Source: Kingdonia uniflora (lineage: Eukaryota; Streptophyta; Magnoliopsida; Ranunculales; Circaeasteraceae). Taken from it: a stretch of DNA of 64,000 nt. The DNA lies in contig JACGCM010000669.1 of assembly GCA_014058105.1 (NCBI GenBank), forward strand, positions 1,674,001-1,738,000, given 5' to 3'. The position numbers and the translations under genes are program-made. Below, one piece after another: positions 13,313-24,300 of the stretch. Each line of letters starts with the position of its first letter. Within the stretch, counting starts at the first letter, position 1. The notes beneath the pieces are model-generated. The model was not told where the DNA came from and made no database searches. It was given only the letters and a program-made list of their open reading frames with translations.

Positions 13313-13790
13313 CAACATTTAGTTATGATGTTGAGGGTGATTTCCTACAACATGACTAAAAGCATATAATATTTTCTTTATAATACATTAATACGACACT
13401 GTACACTTATTTATACAAGAATGGAGTATGCATGTATGTTATATATTGAAACCTTAATCTCTGAAAGTATTTTGACTGTCATTATCATACTTCATCGTAT
13501 ATATAATGGAAAAGTTGATTAAGCTTCCTATTAATACCATTTTCACGCCTTTTTATTTTTAGAACCAGAAAGTAATCAAAACATGCTGAAGTTTACCGTA
13601 GATAACGAGGAAAATTAAGTGATTACATTAGAGAACGGTATTTTTCAAATAGACAAATTTACCATTGTCTCAAAGATAAAGAGGGGCTGAGATTTGTGGG
13701 AAAGAGGGAAATGGACAACCTAGATTACTTTTATTCTCATTACCTAGGGATTTTGATTCTATCTTAGTTTATCATCCTTTTGTGAAATTA

Positions 13791-14064
13791 AGGTGGATTA
13801 TTGAAGTTAATAGAGCTTCAAGGACCCTTTATTCGAATGAAACTTACCAGCTTCAAGTTGATTTCCCTTAACATTACCCCATAGAAGCACTTCAGGTGGG
13901 TGGGTTAAAGTTTCGATTTTTAATGCTGGGATGATTTATTTTATTTTATTTTAATTTGATGTTTGGGTTTTTTTGGAATAATTTTTTGTTGGTTTGGCAG
14001 GTTATTTTTATTCATCCAGCTCCTTCGCATCCTCACATTTATAGCAATGGTCATATATGTTTAG
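13791..14064 (+). pseudogene. UBC16-type ubiquitin-conjugating enzyme gene fragment
   Basis: Two adjacent exons match the plant UBC15/16/17/18 group of E2 enzymes. Exon A (13791-13895) reads RWIIEVN, then TLYSNETYQLQVDFP, a stop (TAA, 13869-13871) where the family has Glu, then HYPIEALQ and a GT donor. Exon B (14001-14064, after GGCAG) reads VIFIHPAPSHPHIYSNGHICL and ends at a GTAAAT donor after the first base of the next Asp codon. The active-site Cys lies in GHICL. An upstream first exon is not seen. The next exon (family DILYDSWSP) may survive only as a scrambled match near 14150-14195. The nonsense codon and missing exons make this a pseudogene. The intron between the exons argues for DNA duplication rather than retroposition. 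Confidence 0.82.
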
Positions 14065-14599
14065 GTAAATTTTGGTTAATGAGTTTCTGTTATTTTTTCA
14101 TTTCGAGTTAATTTGAGCACATAAGACAAAGAGGAAAAAGAAAGCAGCAGGCTCCTATAGTTTGGTACATGGCCTCAGCGATAGTGACTCGGGGTATTTT
14201 TTTTGTTCATCATTTATTATGTTGTGATCGTTGTTTCTTCATATATTGTTAACCTTAGTTTGTATATCAAACTGATGATTTAAGTTAAAGATTGAGTGTT
14301 GTTAGGATAGTTTAAATAAAAAATAATAGTATTTAATAATTTTTCTTGATCTGGAAAGTCAAAGTTCTTTATGGTGATTGCGTAATTTTGATTTTGTTTG
14401 GCTGATATTTTATCTTCAAATTATTGATTTTCCATTTAGAGTTTTTTATTTTATCACTTTTTGTGGATTCATATTTGTATAAGCAAAGGGCACAAATGTC
14501 CCATTTCACCAGATTTTGTCATTATTTCTTATTTTCGCCCTCATTTGTGGGCCTATAATTTATAGCCATAATGATGGTCTCATTTTGCTTATAAAAAAT

Positions 14600-15636
14600 A
14601 TGGCATTCTCAAGTTTTTGGATCTTTGGACTATTTTATACTTTGTTTAAGACCTTTGAGTATGGAGTTCAAGTTGAAGCCTCTCATCAGCTTTACAGTAA
14701 TCTTCAATCCCTTCAGTCCAACTCAACAAAATAGATTTATAGAACTTCTTATCACTTCCAACCCTCTAAAAACTGGATCAATGGTAACTATCTCGCTCTC
14801 TCTCACAAACACAAACACAAACACAAACACAAACACAAACACATATTTTCATCTCTACTCTGCATTAATAAATTTGTTTATGACATTTGACATAGACTTA
14901 TCGTGGAATGGCCTAATGGGTGTTGTTGGATTCACAGATCTTAATAGTTAGTAGTTTCATACATTTGAATCCAAAATGTTTATTTTCTTCGACATTTTCC
15001 TGGTTTTCTTTCTTAATGATTTTAGCTTTTATTAAAGCTCATATAATGAACAAAATATTGTTTGAAAAGTTGTACTAATGATAAACCTTATATATATTTT
15101 TCGACCATTTCGTTACATTGTGTTAGCTACTATTAATACTAAGTATGAAGGAAGCATGCATGTTGATCTTTCAGTCTTAGTATCTTCATTTTCGGGGTTT
15201 CTCTTTGTTTTTTAGCTTTTACAAACATTTTAGCTTTCATCTATGAAGCAAACATGATTAGAACACCAAGAACTCAGATTCTGAAAGAAAGAGATCTTCA
15301 TTACACGACCAATGGTTTACAAGGGAACTTACCATCTTTTCTACCAGTACAACTCCTTTGGTGCAGTGTGTGGTAACATCGTTTGGGATCACGCTACGTT
15401 TATCGATCTCATCAATTGGCTTCACCACGACCATGCAATTTACCCATATGACCTGTTTGACGTCAATGGTTGTCGGTCTGGATCCGCTACAATTATCCCC
15501 GGGGATAAACCTGTCATGCTTTACACTAGAGTCGACACACAAAACCGCCAAGTTCAAAACTTAGCCACCCCTAAGAATCTCTCTGACCCATACCTTAGAG
15601 AATGGACAAAATTATCTCAAAATCCTCTAATAGCAG
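14600..15636 (+). pseudogene. Cell-wall invertase-like (GH32) pseudogene with mini-exon
   Basis: Exon 1 (14600-14783) encodes a signal-peptide-like start (MAFSSFWIFGLFYTLF), VEASHQLYSNLQ, then TAG (14732-14734), then YRTSYHFQPSKNWIN and a GT donor. The 9-nt mini-exon typical of plant acid invertases is still visible at 14938-14946 between CAG and GT; it now reads D-L-N instead of D-P-N, keeping the nucleophile Asp. Exon 3 (15307 to about 15636) encodes [33 protein letters not shown] and YLREW, but the base pair before it is AC, not AG. W is lost in AVxGNIVW (now C) and in GCWSGSAT (now R). Homology stops after NPLIA, before the RDP and EC catalytic motifs. Members cleave sucrose or fructans in the cell wall. 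Invertase versus fructan exohydrolase cannot be separated here. Confidence 0.88.
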
Positions 15637-16877
15637 TAATAACGTATTTGAGATACAAAAGTTTTCTGGTTGATGACACTCTAACAACATTAGAAATTTG
15701 AGATACGGAGCTGTGTAGTCTGCTTAATTGTGTATAGATCGTTCAACTTTAATAAAGTGTTTGGTCCATCTGTAACACAAGGTAATTAGGCTCTTCATTT
15801 GTTTTTACTTTTCTTCCTTTAGTGCTTTAAAAAACTCCTACAATAAGAAAATGGGTCTCATACAAAAGTAGGAGGTTGATAGAAATGCTTTACTTTTGTA
15901 TCCTTCAAGAATAAATGTTTGAAGTAGTTGATTCTTATTTCTCATTGTTTTCTCCTTTTTGGTTTTGTAGACCAGACCACTGGATATCGAAATTGTCGTG
16001 AACAGTAGTGATGCCTCTTGACGAAGTACTTGCTATCATAGCTGGGATATAATTAGTGGGGCAAAATGGGCGATCTAATTTGTATCGGTCTTTAGATAAC
16101 TTTAAAGTTTTAGTGGCAATAATAAAACTGTGTAATATGACAAGAAACTGTTGGAACGAGATAATTTATCGATGCATTTTTGCTCATCTTTGACAATCGT
16201 AATCAGTTAGGTATATTTATTATTGTTGTACTTTGGGACACAACAAAATATCCATTTTATGTGACTGGTACACCTATTTTTTCCCCAATATCAGAGAATG
16301 TCATGTGTTTCATAGCACTGTAATAGTTGTACCTCTAAACATTTGTAGGAAGTTTTGATGCTTAAGATAAATTCATGGGTGTCATAGTTGTTGCAATATT
16401 ATCCAGGGAAGGCATGTCGCTATAAATACGTAGGGATTAAAAAAATGTATATCGTGGCGTGACACGGAAACCGCTAGAGAGAAGGTTTATTTGAGGGCTG
16501 GGATGGAGTCTAAGCGCATCGAGATTATTTTTTTTTCTGTAACTTGAGTGGATGAGATTTCTCTCATATTTCATTGGGGCTAATTTTGACAACTACAATT
16601 TTGAGAAAAAAAATTCGCAACTCTCTTTCTCTCCATCTCGCCCTCTTCGCAAGTCTCTCTCTCTCTCTATAACTCTTCGAGAGATGTCACTTTTCTCCCC
16701 TAACCTCTCCCCGGATATACTCTCTCCATGGATACAATATTCCCTAATCTTGGTGGAGGGTATCAACTACCACTAGGCCAAAAACCCAATAGATATGGAT
16801 ACAATATTCCCTAATCTTCGTCGCGGGTAATACATGTTTTGCATCATTTGCAGTATGTGTAATAGATATTAGTTATA

Positions 16878-16923
16878 GCGCCGAAGGCACGTAAATGAAA
16901 ATTTTTTATAGCGCCTTCGGCGC
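16878..16923. repeat. GC-rich inverted repeat
   Basis: GCGCCGAAGGC (16878-16888) is the exact reverse complement of GCCTTCGGCGC (16913-16923), separated by 24 AT-rich bases. Both arms are preceded by ATA or TATA in an AT-rich setting. It could form an 11-bp hairpin stem. Function is unknown. Confidence 0.8.
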
Positions 16924-17433
16924 GTCGACGTATTCATCGTAGCGAGCCACGGGTAGTACTAGTTATTAACATCCTGTCACATTGTTGGCCAATAGTAACT
17001 TCTCCAGTTTTGTGTGCATTAGCCATGGGTTTGACCCCAAGATAATCAGCAGAGAACAACCCCAAGATACAGCAAAGACCACAAATGTAGTGCTTTTATA
17101 ATTTTTGATGAAGAGGGGTTAATTAGAATCCAGAAAGCTGATCCACCAAAGAGAAACCCTTCTTGTAACACGAAAGCTTTAAAATGCCCCTGAGAGATAC
17201 AGGCCATGGCCGGAAAAGAAAGTCGTGCTGAATATGCTAAATAAGGATGGTGGCTATAGATTGAGAGGAATATCCACACCTTTTCCAAATATATCCCCAC
17301 GTAGACCTCGAGATATTGATACCTACACTAAAACCATGATGCATCTAATTTCAGTCATACTTACCAGCAAATGCTCAGCCCAAATCACGCGTTAGTTTTA
17401 TATTAAACTTATTAGGATAAATTTGAGAGCATT

Positions 17434-17449
17434 TTTATTATTATTTATT
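17434..17449 (-). terminator. SWC2: Candidate poly(A) signals of SWC2
   Basis: On the minus strand AATAAA occurs twice (17449-17444 and 17439-17434), about 65-80 bases past the SWC2 stop codon, in a U-rich setting. The spacing suits a plant near-upstream element. Confidence 0.45.
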
Positions 17450-17516
17450 AACTGGTGGAAGAAAAAAATTGAGAGTAAAAACCATAAAACTTGAGTAAAA
17501 AAGTTACCTCCGTCAG

Positions 17517-18301
17517 CTATTCCAGAATTTCAGTTTCAAGAGCTGGAATATTGCGGAAACGAGCCCAACATCGCTGATATGATGTTTCGTCTCTATTTAG
17601 ATTTTCTGATCTCTTTCGTTTAGACAAAAAACCTTGCCCTATGATTGAATCAAAAAGACTCCCCGTGTCATTTTCCCTACTTACTCGGCTATGGTCCTCT
17701 GAAAAACTGCAAAAGTACAAAGGAAGCGGATAAAAACAATGAACATAAAGAAAGAAAGAAAGAAAGAGATGCGATCATGTGCTGAAGAACGGCTTGCATC
17801 TATTAATGTACTTATTTCTCTACTCCAAATTCCCCACAAGATGGCAAGTGGTATCCCCAAAATAAGAGGACAATGATTCATGAATGGCAAAGCCTTGTTA
17901 CGCGAACCACACATTCGTGTCTGCTACAAGCCAAATAATCCTAAGCTACTAAGAAAAACTAGTAATATATACATGGTGAAATGAACACATGTGGAGGGGA
18001 ATATTCCTCAAGTGGTCACTGGGCTTTCTCTTCCTTCTATTTGGTAATAAAGTTGAATTTATGTTATAACTGCAACTATTACTCTAATCCCTCACTACAT
18101 TTTCAGTGGTTCCCATTATTCTTTATTGCTTAGAACTTCCTTATTGTCTTTCATCACTATAAAAATATGAGCAGGTGTTATTAAAAAAAAGAGTATTATC
18201 ATAATCCAATAAGTTCTCTACTGTATTACTATGTGCTCTATAATAGACCTTCCTACAAAGAATCGGAAAAACAAATAAAGTGAGCTTACATTATACAAGG
18301 T

Positions 18302-18352
<51 letters not shown>

Positions 18353-21300
18353 GGTTTTTTGGAGAAGATTAAGTTAGGAGAGAGCTCTCCACTTCAATAT
18401 ATATACGTAAAGAGGTTGTGGTTGACGTCAACCAAGTAAAAGGACTCCCTACAAAAGGACTCATGCATTAATAACAGTACTACACGACTCCCTACAAAAG
18501 GAAATTACCGCTAATACACCTGCTCAAGTTGTTTGAAAGATGTACCTCTGGTCATTCGGTGATCTTGATTGGGACAACAAAGTACAGAATGTGCCTTTTA
18601 GATTCTTTCAGGCATGGACTTTACACGATAGCCTTCAAGTTACAAACTCGTGGGATGAACATTTGGACGGTGGTTCTTTGCAAGTGCTAAGAATTAAGCT
18701 AAAGAAGATTAACTTGGCTCTAAAGGTTTGAATGAATACAGTTTATGGCAAAAAATACATCAAGATGCTTCATTTGAAAGATCTGCTTTCTCTTCAAAGT
18801 CTAGAACCTCATTTGGGAGCAACGTCTAAAACCAAGTGGGTGAAAGCAGGCAACCGAAACTCTTTTTAATTACAGTCCATTACGAAGACAAAAAGAAGAA
18901 AGTCTCCTATCACTGCTATATAATATGAATGGTTAAACTCGATGAAATCATTATTAAGAAATATAGTGGAATTTTATGCAGAAAAGTTGCTGCTCCTGTG
19001 AGCGAACATCAATAATGACATCTTCAGCTGCATGTCTGCATCCCTAACATGATCACGGTTGAAGAGAATGACATGTTAACTTCCCAATTCTTAGGGGTCA
19101 AAACTATTGAGTTTGACTCGAGATAACTCTCCAGGACCTTATTGGCTTCAAAGTAGCTTCTTCCAATCATGCTGGAGTAGTGCCAGCAGAGGTAGGCAAA
19201 GGCGAAAAGTTATCACTCACAGATGGTGGGACATCAGCTTCAAGACTGCAGCGTGATTCGTAAGATTAAACAAGATGCTAAAGCTCTTCAAAGCAACAAA
19301 AATACTGACAAAAGAATGGATGTGGAAGTTACCATGGGTTTGTTGGCAAGGAAAAGGTTACAAAATGCTCCTATTAAGATCCATGATACTCAGGCTATAA
19401 ATGGGGTTGACAAAGTGCAGAATGCTCAGACAATGGTTTTTCCTGGCTTAGAACACCTACCAGCTGAGGCTATTCTTAGACTGGGGTTGAGTGATATGTC
19501 TAATGCTATATTTCACAATGATGATGATACACAGTTGGAGAATATCTGGGCGTTGGGGAGCAACAAGATCACACAGCCTGATCTTGTGAGTAAATCTCCT
19601 CAAACTATTAGTTTTATTGAGGAAGATGATTTGATAACAGAAGTTCATGCAAAATGCTTCTTTGGAAAGAACTAAGGATTTGCAGCAAGCTCCACTTTCC
19701 TTAGCTGGTTTTAGGGGACTTTAACTCCAATATTAGAACTGGTGAAAAGAGTGGGGGTAGAGGTACCAATACTAGTGCCACTCAAGAATTTGCCTCAGTT
19801 ATTGATGATTGTTGTTTGATAGAAAACCAGAGAGGACTTAGATACAGCTGGTCCAATTTGCAGCAGGGTGGGACCAGAACACAGTCTTCTTGATAGATCT
19901 TTCAATAACAATTTGTTGCTTAACAAATATACAAGTTGGAAATTAAGAATCTGTCCAAGGTATCATTCTGACCATTCATTGCTGTTTGGTAGAACTAGCA
20001 TGATACACAAAACCAAGAATTGCCCTTTTAGATTTTTAAAAGCTTGGATTGATCACCCAATTTTTAAAGACCTAGTTAAATCTAGCTGGGTGGAGTATGT
20101 GACTGGAGCCCCACTGTACATACAGAAAACTAAGCTTAAAAGGCTAAAAGCAGCTATAAAGTATTGGTGCAGGGATACATGCGGTTGTGTTCAGCAGGCT
20201 ATTAGAAACTTGACCGTTGAGATTGATGGTTTACAGTCTGAGCTGGAATCTGATATCTCAAATGATGGGTTGGCTAAAGAGATAGAAGATAAGACAGTGG
20301 AACTTACTAGATTAACTGTTCAAGAAGAGTTAAGATGGAAACAGAAAGCTAGGGTGAAGTGGCTGAGGAAGGAGGATAAAACACTAAATATTTTCACTCT
20401 CGGTCCAAGATTAAATTAGCTAAGAGTCAAATCACTTCCATTGAGATTGAAGAGGGAGTTCTTGTTGAAGACCAAGAAGAAATCAAAACCTGCATTGTTA
20501 ACTTTTATGTGAATAAGTTCTCAGCTAGCAATGTTAATATTACAAATTAAAATTTACAGAACATGATGTCGTCCAGTACTGCATGAAGGTAATTTGAGAT
20601 GAATCAAAAGTGATTCAATTTTTCCTTATTTGGAGAACAATCAAATTCAATGTTTTATGATGAATGACAATTACAATTTGATTTTCATTTTGTAATTTCT
20701 TACTAATTAATTTTTTTATGGATTAATTTGAAGTTAAAATGTGAGAGTTGTGATGTTGTTGAAGATGAGTACTCAGTTATCTCTTATGGTGAAAGAGTAC
20801 ATTTTCCAGGTGGATTAACCGGCATAGCACAAATCTCTGTTACCAGGTAAAACAAAAAAACTAGGGTTTTTTAGAAGTAATTTAAGTAAATTATTTTTTA
20901 GTGCCCGAATTGTCCTATGATTGAAACTGTTACAATGAGGCGGGAGGGTGTCTTTGAAGAAATCTCAAATGAGGGGCTATCTGATAGTTAATCCCCCATC
21001 ACTTCTTATGGCGTTCGATGCCGTCGGCCTCGAAATTGCGAAAAACAATTTTACGTTTACCGCTCAATCTTTATTAAATAGAGAATTTATAGGCGCAAAA
21101 CTATTTTTTCCAATTTCGAGGCCGACAGTATCGAACGCCATAAGAAGTGATGGGGGATTAACTATCAGCCCCTTATCTAAGATTTCTTCAAAGATACTAT
21201 CCCACATCATTGCAACACTTCCAATAGAAGGACAATTTGAGCACTAAAAAAATAATTTAATTAGATTACTTCAAGCAAAAAAATAAGAAACCTTAGTTTG

Positions 21301-24300
21301 CTTGCTTTTAGCCTAGTAACATAGATTTGTGTTGCCGGTTAATCTACCTGAATAATGTACTCTCTCACAGTAAGAGATAACCGAGTATATATCTTCAACA
21401 ACTCTCACATTTTAACTACAAAATAATCCATACAAAATTTCAATTAGTAATGAATTAGATAATGAAAATCAAATTGTAATTGCAATTCATCATGAAATAT
21501 TGAAAATAAATTTGATTGGTCTCCAAATAGGGAAAAAAATGAAATTAAATCACTTTAGATTTATCTCAAATTACCTTCGTGTGGTACTGGACGGCATCAT
21601 GATCCATAAATTTCAATTTTGTTAAACCATAGATCTCCGCGAATGCTATTAAATTGATTGCAGATAAGATTGCTTGTAAAGAGAAGGGTGTTTATATTCC
21701 TGAGAGAACTGTGTTATCCAATATTGGACTAGCTTTAGAAATTATGAATGAATTAGATATGAAAAGGAGAGGAGGAAACATGGGGCGATTGATATCTCTT
21801 AGGTTTTTGACACATTGAGTTGGGAGTTTCTTCTTCAAGTGCTTAAGAAGTTTGGGTTCAATTATACTTGGTGTTATTGGGTTTCAAACAGCTTTAAGCA
21901 GTGTTATGATTTCTATTATGATCAATAGGGTTGGGGCGATTGATATCTCTTAGGCTTTTGACACATTGAGTTGGGAGTTTCTTCTTCAAGTGCTTAAGAA
22001 GTTTGGGTTCAATTATACTTGGTGTTATTGGGTTTCAAACAGCTTTAAGCAGTGCTATGATTTCTATTATGATCAATAGGGTCCATGTGGTTACCTTCCA
22101 GCTACAAGAGGTTTGAGGCAAAGAGACCCACTATCCCCACTTCCGTTTGCTCTTGCAAAACACTATGGGGCCTTCTCACTTTCTCTTTACAGATGATATT
22201 TTCATATTTGCTAATGGTAATATAGTGGGACTAAGAAATAAGGCCTCATTCTTACATAGCTATCAACAAGCTTCTGGTCAGTGGGTGAATAAAGAGAGGA
22301 GTAAGCCCTTCTTGGGCAGAATGATTTACTAAAAGAAGGCATTTCAAAGCTTCTTGACATTAAGAAGGGTAGCCTTCCAACTACATATCTCGGGGTCCTT
22401 TAGGCCAAGCGGATAAGATAAGAGTTAGGGCTACTGCTTGAGTGGGAAAGATGTTGTCATATCAAGGGAGAGTCACTCTGGTAAAATCTATCCTTGCTAG
22501 TGTTCCAATATATAACATGCCAATCTACAAATGGCCAGCTGCTATGATTAAAGAATGTAAAACAATTATGAAAAATTGTGTGTGTGTGTGTGGGTGGGTG
22601 GAGGGTGGGGTGGGGTTAAAACTAATGGTGAGATGATCACTCACTACAAAAAAAAACATCTATTTGGCCTAGGGTTAAGGAGGCTTGCCATGATGAAAGA
22701 CAAAGTTCACTCGCATATTGGCTATCGTAAAAGCACTTTTTTCTGTATTGACAACTGGGTTACAGATTCACCACTTCAAGATCAAGTTCTGGGGGAGGAT
22801 ACTCATAACACCAAAACTGTGGATCAAGTTTTTGAAAATGGTAGTTGGAAAATTTCAGCCTTATTTCTCCAAAGTTTCTCTATGATGGGCATCCATTTTA
22901 CCTTAGTTATTACAAATCCAGCAAGAGATGACATTTGCATCTGGAAGCCTGACACAGTGGAGAGGTTTTCTGTTAAATCTGCATTTAATGAGGTTTTCTG
23001 TTAAATCTGCATTTAATGAGATAAGGGCTAGATCTCCTAATGTTTGGTGGTTTGCAACAGCACGGAAAACCCCTGTGCTACCCAAACACCCAAAACTTCT
23101 TTTGGAGATACATGCATAATGCCTCAGCCTTACCAGCAGATAGTGAGCTACAAAGGAGGTAAACAAGATTCAGTTTCTGCTTGTTACTTCTGCCTTGCAA
23201 ATGAAGACACTGCTGACCATATTTTCTTGGGGGTGTGTGTGGACATCTGAGATAAGAGATTGGGGATTACACTTGTTTAATCAGCAGGGTAACAACATTC
23301 ACACAATGAAAGACCTCCTGCACTTGGTGAAATTGTCTAGACCATTGATCAATGACTTGTGGAAAGCCTTCATTATCATTTCTCTTTACAATACCTGGCT
23401 TACTAGAAATATTCTGATATTCAACAATGAACAGGTAACTATTAAGAAGCTGAAAAGAAAGATTCATTATGAAGTTAGAGAATGCATAGTGCTGAGCAAA
23501 TCTGCCATGTTGAATTCAACAAATGAGCTGCAAGTTGTAAGGAATCTGGGGGTAGTTGCTAAAATCAGAAGTCCAGAACAGGTAAAGTCTAGTGTGAGAA
23601 TTTCCTCTGCTCCAGATGACACTAGAGTCTGCTGTGATGGTGCTTCAACAGGAAATCCGGGTATTGGAGGGAGTGGAGTTGTGCTCAGAAAATTTAATGG
23701 CGATGTGTTGGCTGTACTGATTATTAATCTCCCTTTCACTACTGCATACTATGCAGAATATGTGGCTATAGTGGAGGGTTTATCTAAGGCTATAGAATTC
23801 AAAACGCTTGAGTTACCTCAGACTGAAACTGCTGAGCTTTCAACAATGACAACATTCCTTGGCAACTGGTACCTCAGTGGAAAGAGTGAAGACTGGGTCT
23901 AGAGGACTAAGGATCACAAAAGTATGGAGAGAATTGAATTTCTCAGCCGATAGTGCTGCTAAGAGAGGAAGCAGGCTACCAGAAAATTCTGTGGAGTGGC
24001 ACTTAGGCAGACCAAAAAAATTGGATGTTATTAAAAGTCCTTATAAGAAGTATTTTTGCTTTTGCTGATTATTTTGTATTTTTGGGTGGAAGCTGCAAAT
24101 TATTGGAGTCCTTACTATGCCAACCTAGTTGGGATGTCAAGTTCTTTAATGATGCCTTTATTCTTCCTATTTCTTATGAATTTTAGTTTCCTTGCCCTTC
24201 CATTGTTGAATATTTACAAAAAAATTATAATTTTTTTGCTTACCTTACAAAAAAGAAAACACACACAAAAACAAATACCTATCTCCCAAATCGACTTAGC

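Larger units (their letters stand above)
7739..13784. other. Gene-poor stretch with retroelement scraps and repeats
   Basis: No intact gene is visible. AAGGGGGAG at 9685-9693 looks like the polypurine tract that precedes a copia 3' LTR, so 9600-10000 may be a copia tail. 10838-10938 carries a cluster of TTAGGCGCC-like motifs. 11066-11087 is a run of 22 G. About 11174-11210 is (TA)n. 11664-12540 is a tandem duplication and 13111-13312 a second, shorter one. 8880-9022 looks like a transcribed leader (pyrimidine-rich, with ATG directly followed by GTAAAC), but no coding exon follows that I recognise. Confidence 0.4.
15637..17516. other. Intergenic stretch between GH32 relic and SWC2
   Basis: No gene is supported. 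ATGGATACAATATTCCCTAA occurs at 16728 and 16795, a direct repeat 67 bp apart. 16878-16923 is a GC-rich inverted repeat. A minus-strand frame at 17300-17046 is open for 84 codons with hydrophobic residues, but I recognise no family. Confidence 0.4.
19223..24068 (+). mobile_element. L1-type LINE with RNase H, decayed
   Basis: In order on the + strand: ORF1 tail with a zinc-knuckle-like GHQLQDC (19223-19675); endonuclease pieces GDFN (near 19720) and SLDRSF; linker [14 protein letters not shown] and [13 protein letters not shown] (19868-20419); RT pieces after a 1.08-kb insertion, including [25 protein letters not shown] and the catalytic [11 protein letters not shown] (22187-22219); zinc-binding region [16 protein letters not shown] (near 23180); and RNase [16 protein letters not shown] with downstream AEYVA and [10 protein letters not shown]. 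Stops, frameshifts and internal duplications make it inactive. It lies in SWC2 intron 10, antisense to the gene. The 3' end is near 24070-24260; no clear target duplication was found. Confidence 0.88.

Noticed and set aside
17681..17914. 77-codon minus-strand frame with hydrophobic residues
   Set aside because: It overlaps the intron 10 acceptor and exon 11 of SWC2 in another frame.
20948..21247. 99-codon open frame
   Set aside because: It spans the centre of the 1.08-kb palindrome; both halves encode mirror images of the repeat, so it is an artefact of symmetry.
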